The position numbers and the translations under genes are program-made. A stretch of DNA of 5,726 nt from an uncultured Anaerobutyricum sp. (GTDB taxonomy: Bacteria; Bacillota; Clostridia; Lachnospirales; Lachnospiraceae), in contig CAKREJ010000102.1 of assembly GCA_934317185.1 (NCBI GenBank), positions 1 through 5,726 of the forward strand, written 5' to 3'. The notes beneath the pieces were generated by a model that did no database searches, was not told the origin of the DNA, and saw only the letters and a list, made by a program, of their open reading frames with translations. Positions 1 to 5,659 of the stretch are shown piece after piece; within the stretch, counting starts at the first letter, position 1; every line of letters begins with the position of its first letter.

Positions 1-2
1 GC

Positions 3-44
3 CGTGAAGCGGTTTTTAAAAAGGCAATATTGCATGATAGATAG
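3..44 (+). CDS. Possible 3' end of an upstream gene (partial)
   Basis: The frame starting at base 3 reads REAVFKKAILHDR and then a TAG stop at 42-44. Its composition is plausible for the C-terminus of a cytoplasmic protein, and the stop lies in the left foot of a strong intrinsic terminator, which is where a gene end is expected. Only 13 codons are visible, so no family can be assigned and chance openness cannot be excluded. The position before the terminator is the main support. Confidence 0.4.
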   Translation, partial: REAVFKKAILHDR

Positions 45-72
45 ACCAGATTTATGTCTGGTCTATTTTTTT
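41..72 (+). terminator. Intrinsic (rho-independent) terminator
   Basis: A perfect 10-bp stem (41-50 ATAGACCAGA with 57-66 TCTGGTCTAT) closes a 6-nt loop and is followed at once by a run of seven T (66-72). This is a textbook terminator for rightward transcription. It ends the transcript of the gene to the left and separates it from everything downstream. Confidence 0.85.
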
Positions 73-87
73 GTTTGCAAAACGGAC

Positions 88-214
88 GCTCTCATAGAAT
101 ACAATACGCTATATTTGTGACTTTAGTCGCGGCAGGTTGAATGTTCGCTTAAAGCGCTCGCATCCAACCTTTGCTCCGAGGCCACAAATATAGCGTATTG
201 TATTCTATGGGAGC
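88..214. repeat. Palindromic element with 27-bp perfect inverted arms (MITE/REP-like)
   Basis: Bases 93-119 are the exact reverse complement of 183-209. With one T-G pair the stem extends outward to 88-119/183-214, or 32 pairs. The 63-base core (120-182) is richer in GC than its surroundings and folds again: AGGTTG at 134-139 pairs with CAACCT at 165-170, and CGCTT at 146-150 with AAGCG at 152-156. No long reading frame or transposase is present. The flanks share only a GCAAAA 6-mer (77-82 and 232-237), which is weak evidence for a target duplication. Perfect arms of this length suggest a recent or maintained element, such as a non-autonomous miniature element or a structured intergenic repeat. 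If transcribed it would form a long RNA hairpin. Confidence 0.7.
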
Positions 215-336
215 TGATTGTGGTTGCGGAAGCAAAATTAGAAGTTATTATATAAGTTATCACTTGAATTTCACCTTCCTGTTTTTTGCTTGTTATTTTA
301 GAAGTTTTCTCTCTAATCAATACATGTGGTTATTAA
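215..336. other. Short non-coding stretch with no recognised signal
   Basis: Between the palindromic element and the first BspA-type codons there is AT-rich sequence with stops in all forward frames. No convincing sigma-A promoter or ribosome site is present. An in-frame TAA at 334-336 ends the upward extension of the BspA frame. ATGTGG at 324-329 matches the same motif at 406-411, but it is 82 rather than 78 bases away, hinting at one more damaged repeat; this is thin evidence. Confidence 0.5.
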
Positions 337-1308
337 AAGTCTTATGGTTGCAGTAATTTGAAAAATGTAAATTTAACTAATTTTGACACATCAAAAGTAA
401 CAAATATGTGGAATATGTTTTATGGTTGTAATAAATTAAAAAACATAAATGTGAGTAATTTTAACACATCAAATGTAACGAATATGTCTAGCGTGTTTGG
501 AGGGTGTAGTAGTTTGTCTAGCATAGATGTAAGTAATTTTAATACATCAAATGTAACGAGTATGAGTGGTATATTTAGTGGGTGTAGTAGTTTGTCTGGT
601 ATAGATGTAAGTAATTTTGACACATCAAAAGTAACGAGTATGAGTAGGATGTTTAGTGGATGTAAAAGTTTATCTAATATAGATGTAAGTAATTTTGATA
701 CTTCCAATGTATTGTATATATCAGGTATGTTTGGAGGATGTAGTAGTTTGTCTAGTATAGATATAAGTAATTTTGATACCTCTAATGTAACTGATACATA
801 CGGTATGAGTAATCTGTTTAAAGGGTGTAGCAAATTAGTCAATATAGATTTAAGTAATTTTGATACGTCGAATGTACGATATATGAATGGTGTGTTTAGT
901 GGGTGTAGTAGTTTGACTAATATAGATGTAAGTAATTTCGATACCTCAAAAGTAGAAAAGATGGACAATATGTTTGAAGGGTGTAGCAGTTTGACTAATA
1001 TAGATGTAAGTAATTTTAATACCTCTCATGTGAGCTCTATGTCGGGTATGTTTAAAGGATGCAGCAGTTTAATTAATGTCAATTTAAGTAATTTTAATGC
1101 ATCTAATGTATATTACATGAATGACATGTTTAAAGATTGTAGCAGTTTAACTAATATAAATGTAAGCAATTTTAATACGCATGGGGTAAAAACTATGGAA
1201 TCTATGTTCTCAGGATGCAAAAACCTAAAAGAAATAGATTTATCTAGTTTTGATATATCATATGATATGGAAAATATATCGGGTATATTTGATTCTTGCG
1301 TGAATTTG
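337..1308 (+). repeat. 78-bp tandem repeat array (BspA/DUF285 units)
   Basis: Twelve full units plus a partial first unit (337-360) run head to tail. Ten units are exactly 26 codons, the sixth (residues 132-160) has three extra codons in TDTYGMSNLF, and the twelfth has one extra. Neighbouring units are very similar at DNA level, for example around 530-610 and 610-690, while the last two are more diverged. This pattern is expected of an array that changes length by slippage or unequal recombination. It is coding, with one cysteine per unit, and has no CRISPR-like spacers. Confidence 0.9.
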
Positions 1309-3177
1309 AAGAGTATTAAAACACCAATTAATAAAGGAAGTGAAAAAGGAGAACTTCCGAAAATAGAGAATACGCAATGGGTGGATGTATATGAAAATAC
1401 ATATGATTATTTGCCGGGATATATAGACCATAGTATTACTTTAAATCTGGAGGAACTTATTAAGTTACAACAAGAGCATATCACATTAGAAAAAGGAACC
1501 TACGAATATACAGGAAGTGAAATTAGACCAGAAGTAATCGTAAAAGATTCTGCAGGAACAATTCTGAAAGAAGGAACAAACTATACGCTGTCTTATAAGA
1601 ATGATGTGAATGCTGGTACAGCAGAAGTGGAAATTACAGGAAAGGGAAAATATATTGGAACAGTTACTTTAGAGTTCACAATAAGTCCAAAAGAACTTAA
1701 ATCGGTATCAGAATTTATTACTTTAGAGCAATCAGAGTATAAATATACAGGTGATGAAATACGACCAAAAGTATCGGTAAAAGATACCGATGAGGAAGCT
1801 TTAGTAGAAAATGAAGACTATATCGTATCGTACGAAAACAATATTAATGCAGGTATAGCCAAAGCGGTAATTACAGGAAAGGGTAATTATACAGGAACGG
1901 TTAGTTTGGATTTTGTGATTAATCCGAAAGAATTCGGCACAGAAGAAATAGTTGCTACATTAGAAAGCGAAGATTATGAATATACAGGTCAAGAGATTCA
2001 GCCAGTAATAATCATAAAGGATGGAATAGAAAAACTTTTGACTGAAAATGTAGATTATACGGTATTATACAAGGATAATATTGATGCAGGTGTAGCAGAA
2101 GCTAAAATTATAGGAAAGGGTAATTATACAGAAACGATTTCCATTTTGTTTACGATTAATCCGAAAGAGATTGCGTATGAGAATGAAGACATAGACTGTG
2201 ATGGAAAGATTTATCAATATACGGGAGAAGAAATTAGACCTATATCGGGTATTAAAGGTTTAGTGGAAGGTAGTGATTATGAAATCTATTATAAAGATAA
2301 TATTAAAGAGGGAACGGCTACAGTAACAGTAGTTTATATGGGTAATTATAGGGGTGCATATATGTATCATTTTACCATTGTAAAAGAACCAATCTTTACG
2401 TGGGATAAAGATAAGTGTACATCAGATGCAGGAGAACCAGAAGTAGCCGTAAAGGAAAGAACTAATTCAACCTGTGTCAAAGAAGGAAGAATCTTATATG
2501 TTGCAACACTTGAACACATGGGTAAAGTGTATACTTCCGAGAATGAAGTACAGCTTCCGGCAACAGGAAAGCATAGCTGGGATAAAGGCGTTGTAAAGGG
2601 AAGCAAACTTATTTATACCTGTAAAGTCTGCAAACAGACCCAATCTGTAGAGAGGAAAGTAAAGAGTATCGCAATTACTGGATTGTCTCACAATATAGCA
2701 GCAGGTAAAAAGGTAGCACTTACCGCCACAGTTCTTCCTGCAAATGCAATAAACAAAAAGGTAGTCTGGACAACTTCGAATAAGAAAGTGGCAACAGTAA
2801 GCCAGAGAGGTATTGTATCTGTTCTGAAAAACACTGGTAAAAAATCAGTCATCATAACAGCAACTGCTGCAGATGGAAGCAGAGTAAAACAGTCCTTTAA
2901 GATTACCTCCATGAAGGGAGTTGTAACAAAAATATCCCTTTCTGGAAAGAACACACTTGCAGTTGGAAAGAGCCAGAAAGTAAAAGCAAAAGTAAAAGCC
3001 TCTGCCGGTGCCTATAAGAGTTTGAAATGGACAAGTAGTAATGTAAAATATGCGACCGTATCTTCTAATGGTACAGTAAAAGCACAGAAAGCTGGAAAAG
3101 GCAAGAAAGTGACGATTACTGCAATGGCATTAGATGGAAGCGGAAAGAAAGCAACGTTTTCTATTAAAATTAAATAG
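358..3177 (+). CDS. BspA-type (DUF285) leucine-rich repeat surface protein, 5'-truncated
   Basis: The frame encodes 939 residues if read from the TTG at 358. Residues 2-317 are twelve BspA/DUF285 repeats with the pattern I-D-V-S-N-F-D-T-S-N-V...M..MF.GCSSL. Residues 374-678 are four Ig-like modules (Y.YTG..I.P...Y...NAG.A...GKGNYTGT...F.I.PKE), the fourth shortened. Residues 679-767 hold four cysteines, including a late HSW...YTCKVC motif. Residues 768-851 and 855-939 are two Big_2 domains ending in TSSN...ATVSSNGTVKA. Such proteins are normally secreted and mediate surface contact or adhesion. Here no signal peptide, LPXTG motif or membrane anchor is visible. The codons for YGCSNL just before the TTG (back to 337) are a continuation of the repeat, so TTG is not a natural start; no Shine-Dalgarno sequence precedes it and a TAA lies at 334-336. 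The gene is best read as lacking its 5' end, either a pseudogene or a silent cassette. Family call is firm; expression is doubtful. Confidence 0.85.
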   Translation: MKNVNLTNFDTSKVTNMWNMFYGCNKLKNINVSNFNTSNVTNMSSVFGGCSSLSSIDVSNFNTSNVTSMSGIFSGCSSLSGIDVSNFDTSKVTSMSRMFSGCKSLSNIDVSNFDTSNVLYISGMFGGCSSLSSIDISNFDTSNVTDTYGMSNLFKGCSKLVNIDLSNFDTSNVRYMNGVFSGCSSLTNIDVSNFDTSKVEKMDNMFEGCSSLTNIDVSNFNTSHVSSMSGMFKGCSSLINVNLSNFNASNVYYMNDMFKDCSSLTNINVSNFNTHGVKTMESMFSGCKNLKEIDLSSFDISYDMENISGIFDSCVNLKSIKTPINKGSEKGELPKIENTQWVDVYENTYDYLPGYIDHSITLNLEELIKLQQEHITLEKGTYEYTGSEIRPEVIVKDSAGTILKEGTNYTLSYKNDVNAGTAEVEITGKGKYIGTVTLEFTISPKELKSVSEFITLEQSEYKYTGDEIRPKVSVKDTDEEALVENEDYIVSYENNINAGIAKAVITGKGNYTGTVSLDFVINPKEFGTEEIVATLESEDYEYTGQEIQPVIIIKDGIEKLLTENVDYTVLYKDNIDAGVAEAKIIGKGNYTETISILFTINPKEIAYENEDIDCDGKIYQYTGEEIRPISGIKGLVEGSDYEIYYKDNIKEGTATVTVVYMGNYRGAYMYHFTIVKEPIFTWDKDKCTSDAGEPEVAVKERTNSTCVKEGRILYVATLEHMGKVYTSENEVQLPATGKHSWDKGVVKGSKLIYTCKVCKQTQSVERKVKSIAITGLSHNIAAGKKVALTATVLPANAINKKVVWTTSNKKVATVSQRGIVSVLKNTGKKSVIITATAADGSRVKQSFKITSMKGVVTKISLSGKNTLAVGKSQKVKAKVKASAGAYKSLKWTSSNVKYATVSSNGTVKAQKAGKGKKVTITAMALDGSGKKATFSIKIK
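1477..2391 (+). repeat. Four tandem Ig-like modules within the BspA-type protein
   Basis: Protein-level repeats begin at residues 374, 454, 533 and 612, a spacing of about 79 residues. Each carries Y.YTG.EI.P near the front and G.A...I.GKGNY.GT followed by F.I.PKE at the end. The fourth, 612-678, lacks about a dozen residues in the middle and has VVYMGNYRGAY in place of the GKGNYTGT stretch. They resemble the MBG/YDG-like stalk modules of Lachnospiraceae surface proteins; the exact Pfam name is not certain from sequence alone. Confidence 0.7.
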
Positions 3178-3178
3178 A

Positions 3179-3307
3179 GCGGTAGGTTATAAAGGAGTAC
3201 AACTTGTTACGATTAGCAGACCAACAGCTTATGGAGAATACGCTCCATATCAATTTGTTGATATAGAACAGGAATTTGAAAAAAGCGTTAAAGCGTTGTG
3301 CCCATAG
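3179..3307 (+). pseudogene. Remnant of a small protein gene (C-terminal part only)
   Basis: A frame different from the preceding gene reads on from GYKGVQLVTISRPTAYGEY through a PYQFVD segment to an acidic EQEFEKSV tail and a TAG stop at 3305-3307. The composition and lack of stops over 43 codons look like real protein. It resembles, from memory, the C-terminal half of short (about 70-80 residue) Lachnospiraceae proteins of unknown function, possibly those labelled DUF6718, but I cannot confirm this. No start codon with a ribosome site lies in frame, and its N-terminal half would fall inside the BspA-type gene, where the sequence is clearly Big_2 coding. The likely explanation is that recombination joined the end of the BspA-type gene onto a truncated copy. 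The AAGGAG at 3192-3197 lies inside the frame and could only serve a 20-codon alternative frame from TTG 3204. Confidence 0.45.
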
Positions 3308-3367
3308 AATTAATATATTGCAATACCAGTTTTTGCAATGAGCAAAATAATCACAAACTCAGTCCAG

Positions 3368-3400
3368 TCCCAGTAGGCATTATAGCCTGCTGGGATTTTT
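3368..3400 (+). terminator. Intrinsic terminator upstream of the PD-(D/E)XK gene
   Basis: TCCCAGTAGGC (3368-3378) pairs with GCCTGCTGGGA (3385-3395) over 11 pairs, one of them T-G, around the loop ATTATA, followed by five T (3396-3400). It would stop transcripts from the BspA-type gene and the remnant behind it, isolating the next gene. It is about 80% identical to the hairpin after that gene. Confidence 0.8.
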
Positions 3401-3426
3401 GCTTTATAACATCGTTACGCAAACGG

Positions 3427-3455
3427 TTGACACTTCTTAAAATGATAATTATAAT
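3427..3455 (+). promoter_or_regulatory. Perfect-consensus sigma-A promoter
   Basis: TTGACA (3427-3432) and TATAAT (3450-3455) are separated by exactly 17 bases. Transcription would start near 3462, immediately before or inside the ribosome site of the following gene. The promoter lies just after a terminator, so the downstream gene appears to be an independent, constitutively strong transcription unit. No operator-like symmetry is obvious around it. Confidence 0.85.
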
Positions 3456-3459
3456 GAAA

Positions 3460-3467
3460 AAAAGGAG
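3460..3467 (+). promoter_or_regulatory. Ribosome binding site that decides the start of the PD-(D/E)XK gene
   Basis: AAAAGGAG ends 7 bases before the ATG at 3475. It sets the start there rather than at the GTG at 3298, because the longer frame would have to run through the terminator hairpin and the promoter. It sits at or within a few bases of the predicted transcript 5' end. Confidence 0.85.
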
Positions 3468-3474
3468 TGCTGGA

Positions 3475-5193
3475 ATGAAAAATATGGATTACTGTTTAAA
3501 TGATAATACGTCTGCATCTAAACCAATTTTATTGCCGTTTGGTACGTCAGATTTCGAAGAAATCAGGAAAAATGGGTTATATTATGTTGATAAAACTTAT
3601 TTGATAAAAGAATTAATAGACTTTAGCACAAAAGTAACTTTATTTACAAGACCTCGTCGGTTTGGAAAAACGTTAACAATGTCAATGTTGCAAAGTTTTT
3701 TTGATATACAAAAAGACACTAAAGAATTGTTTGATGGTTTGAGAATTAGCAGGGATTCTGAAGTTTGTGCAAATTACATGAATCAGTATCCGACTATTTT
3801 TATTACTCTGCGTAATATAGAGGGGTTGGATTTCCAATTTGCCTTTAGTAATTTTAAAGCAGCAGTACAAGATATGTACAAAAACCATTCTGTTTTAGCA
3901 ACTTCATCTAAATTAGAAAATGAAGATAGAGAATTGTTTTCGAAGTTATCTAAAGCGAAAGGTACTGAGTTTGAGACTGTAAATTCTTTAAAGACCTTAA
4001 TACTTTTTCTTTATTTACATTATAACAAACCTGTAATCGTTCTCATAGATGAGTATGATGTTCCTTTGGCGAAATCAACAGGAACAGATTTTTACGATAG
4101 ATTGCTTTTTGATATACGGAGTTTCATGGCTCCGTTAAAAGATAATAGTTATTTAAAATTTGCAGTAATAACAGGTTGCTTACGGATTTCTAAAGAAAGT
4201 ATTTTTACTGGTACCAATAATTTCTATGTTGATTCATTAGCCGCAAGTTCTTTCAATGAATACTTTGGTTTTACAGATGGAGAAGTGCAGAAGCTACTGG
4301 AGAATGCCGGAGCTTTAACCCAGTACCAGAATGTAAAAGATTGGTATGATGGTTACAATTCCAATGGCATTGAGCTTTATTGTCCCTGGGATGTAATTCA
4401 CTATGTACAAGATTTTTTAAAAGGTAGAAAAGATATTCCGAAGTGTTATTGGATAAATACCAGTGACATGAATGTTATTCACACTTTTATTGAAAGGTAC
4501 GGCGATAAAGTTAAAAATGATTTTGAAAGATTAATTACAGGAGATGTCATAAGAAAACCAATTAAAGAGAATCTTACTTATGATTTATTAAACTCTTCAG
4601 AAGATAATTTTTGGAGTATTCTATTAATGTCTGGTTATTTGACTAATGTAGAACCTGATGTTTCAGAGGACTATACATTTAGAGATAAATTGAGTCTTAA
4701 AATACCGAATAAGGAGATTTTGCAAATTTACGAAGGGACTTTAAAAGAATTTTTTGATGATTCAGTTAAAACATTTAAAACGGATTTAGAAACCGCTATG
4801 TGGCTCGGTGATACAGAAAAATTTAAGAAAATTATCGATAAGATTTTACTTACAACGATTAGTTTTTATGATTATAAAGAAGATTTTTACCATGCTTTTT
4901 TACTTGGTATTTTTCTTGGAGTTGGATATGATCCTGAATCAAATAGGGAACATGGTGAAGGCAGGACGGATATTGTACTGGAAAATCCATGTGGTGATAA
5001 AGTTGCCATTTTTGAATTAAAACATTCTAATAGCAGGTCTGATTTGCCGAAAGATTGTGATAAAGTTTTGAAACAGATTCAAGAGAGAAAATATACTATA
5101 AATTATGAAAATGAATTCGATGAAATTTTGTGTTATGGAATTTCCTTTTACAGAAAAAGCTGTATGGTTAAAATTTTTAAATTAAATAAGTGA
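3475..5193 (+). CDS. AAA-ATPase-like / PD-(D/E)XK nuclease superfamily protein
   Basis: The 572-residue product has the two-part layout of the AAA-ATPase-like (PF09820) plus PDDEXK_9/DUF1703 (PF08011) family. The N-terminal part opens with LPFGTSDFEEIRKNGLYYVD and DKTYLI, then a P-loop-like RPRRFGKT at 59-66 (K65, T66), a Walker B-like LIDEYD at 190-195 (D192, E193) and ITGCLRISKESIF from 232. The C-terminal part carries a GVGYDPESNREHGEGRTDIV stretch with D499, then FELKH with E514 and K516, which is the D...E-x-K nuclease signature. All key positions look intact and the length is normal for the family. These proteins are abundant and often multicopy in Lachnospiraceae, Bacteroidetes and Fusobacteria; their role is unproven, with mobile-element or defence-related nuclease activity the usual suggestion. 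The gene is monocistronic, with its own promoter and a terminator on each side. It is cytoplasmic by composition. Confidence 0.92.
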   Translation: MKNMDYCLNDNTSASKPILLPFGTSDFEEIRKNGLYYVDKTYLIKELIDFSTKVTLFTRPRRFGKTLTMSMLQSFFDIQKDTKELFDGLRISRDSEVCANYMNQYPTIFITLRNIEGLDFQFAFSNFKAAVQDMYKNHSVLATSSKLENEDRELFSKLSKAKGTEFETVNSLKTLILFLYLHYNKPVIVLIDEYDVPLAKSTGTDFYDRLLFDIRSFMAPLKDNSYLKFAVITGCLRISKESIFTGTNNFYVDSLAASSFNEYFGFTDGEVQKLLENAGALTQYQNVKDWYDGYNSNGIELYCPWDVIHYVQDFLKGRKDIPKCYWINTSDMNVIHTFIERYGDKVKNDFERLITGDVIRKPIKENLTYDLLNSSEDNFWSILLMSGYLTNVEPDVSEDYTFRDKLSLKIPNKEILQIYEGTLKEFFDDSVKTFKTDLETAMWLGDTEKFKKIIDKILLTTISFYDYKEDFYHAFLLGIFLGVGYDPESNREHGEGRTDIVLENPCGDKVAIFELKHSNSRSDLPKDCDKVLKQIQERKYTINYENEFDEILCYGISFYRKSCMVKIFKLNK

Positions 5194-5223
5194 AACAAAA
5201 ATCTTGTCACACATTTAAAAATC

Positions 5224-5263
5224 AGTCCCGGCAGGCATCAAAGTTTGCTGGGACTTTTGTTTT
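5224..5263 (+). terminator. Intrinsic terminator after the PD-(D/E)XK gene
   Basis: AGTCCCGGCAGGC (5224-5236) pairs with GTTTGCTGGGACT (5243-5255) over 13 pairs including three G-T pairs, around the loop ATCAAA, followed by TTTTGTTTT. It begins 30 bases after the stop codon. A run of A at 5216-5220 on the other side could let it work in both directions. Confidence 0.85.
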
Positions 5264-5384
5264 GTGGTGGTAGAAAAGTTGAGTCCTTAACTTTAAAAAA
5301 CAAAGCTATATTGATAAAAAAATAACAATATATTAAAGCGGAAATGTATATCAAGAAAGAAAAATACAAAAAAAGTACAATAAC
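5264..5384. other. AT-rich non-coding spacer before the rRNA-type promoters
   Basis: No gene is visible. Two small inverted repeats occur: AAAGTT/AACTTT (5275-5280 with 5289-5294) and TATATTG/CAATATA (5307-5313 with 5326-5332). Neither has a T-run or a known operator sequence, and both are short enough to arise by chance in such AT-rich DNA. Confidence 0.5.
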
Positions 5385-5424
5385 TGGTCTTTTTTTGAAA
5401 AAACAAAAAAACATTAAAAAAAGC
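5385..5424 (+). promoter_or_regulatory. UP-element-like A-tracts upstream of the first rRNA-type promoter
   Basis: Pure A runs at 5398-5403, 5405-5411 and 5416-5422, preceded by a T run at 5390-5396, fill the -40 to -60 zone of the first promoter. A/T runs here bind the RNA polymerase alpha C-terminal domains and are typical of rRNA promoters. The function is inferred from position and composition. Confidence 0.6.
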
Positions 5425-5453
5425 TTGACGTAAGTATACTGTTATGATAATAT
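5425..5453 (+). promoter_or_regulatory. Tandem rRNA-type promoter P1
   Basis: TTGACG (5425-5430) and TAATAT (5448-5453) are 17 bases apart, preceded by A-tracts. A TATAAT at 5451-5456 is less well spaced (20 bases). The expected start is near 5460. It is the outermost of three similar modules. Confidence 0.75.
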
Positions 5454-5528
5454 AATATGCGTTGCACATGAGAAACAGCTTTCTGAAAGAAAATCAGCAA
5501 GAATCTTAAAAGAAAGTTGAAAAACTTC

Positions 5529-5557
5529 TTGACAGATTAGAAAATGTGTGATAATAT
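5529..5557 (+). promoter_or_regulatory. Tandem rRNA-type promoter P2
   Basis: TTGACA (5529-5534) and TAATAT (5552-5557) are 17 bases apart, with a TGTG just upstream of the -10 region. The expected start is near 5564. Its -35 lies 104 bases after that of P1, and the sequence after it (CGCATCACAGAGAACAG) resembles the one after P1 (TGCACATGAGAAACAG), suggesting the modules arose by duplication. Confidence 0.8.
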
Positions 5558-5624
5558 ATAAAGGTTCGCATCACAGAGAACAGAAATCTTCAAAAAGAAG
5601 ATGAAAAGATTTTTGAAAAAGTTC

Positions 5625-5653
5625 TTGACAATAACTTGTAGATGTGATAGTAT
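5625..5653 (+). promoter_or_regulatory. Tandem rRNA-type promoter P3
   Basis: TTGACA (5625-5630) and TAGTAT (5648-5653) are 17 bases apart; a TATAAT at 5651-5656 is the alternative with a 20-base gap. The expected start is near 5660. This is the promoter closest to the leader and the last of the three modules. Confidence 0.75.
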
Positions 5654-5659
5654 AATTAA

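Noticed and set aside
77..237. GCAAAA direct repeats as a target-site duplication of the palindromic element
   Set aside because: The 6-mers are not at the arm ends and are AT-rich, so chance is a sufficient explanation.
224..251. Possible promoter TTGCGG-16-TATTAT before the BspA-type gene
   Set aside because: Both boxes are poor and no start codon with a ribosome site follows in the BspA frame; such matches are common in AT-rich DNA.
123..320. 65-codon minus-strand frame across the palindromic element
   Set aside because: It runs through the inverted arms and core, has no recognisable motif, and is most likely chance.
420..968. Long minus-strand open frame with repetitive residues
   Set aside because: It is the antisense shadow of the BspA repeat array; periodic sequence without reverse stops stays open, and no start signals support it.
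361..1308. CRISPR array
   Set aside because: The units are contiguous coding repeats of 78 bases with no unique spacers or short palindromic repeats.
3317..3339. Inverted repeat ATTGCAA/TTGCAAT
   Set aside because: It has a 7-bp AT-rich stem with a 9-base loop and no T-run after it; the strong hairpin at 3368-3400 explains termination.
3298..3474. 59-codon N-terminal extension of the PD-(D/E)XK protein from GTG 3298
   Set aside because: It would be read through a terminator hairpin and across a perfect promoter, and has no ribosome site. The ATG at 3475 has AAAAGGAG at the right distance and gives the family's usual N-terminus.
4808..5020. 70-codon plus-strand frame inside the PD-(D/E)XK gene
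   Set aside because: It overlaps the conserved C-terminal nuclease coding in another frame and has no ribosome site or recognisable features.
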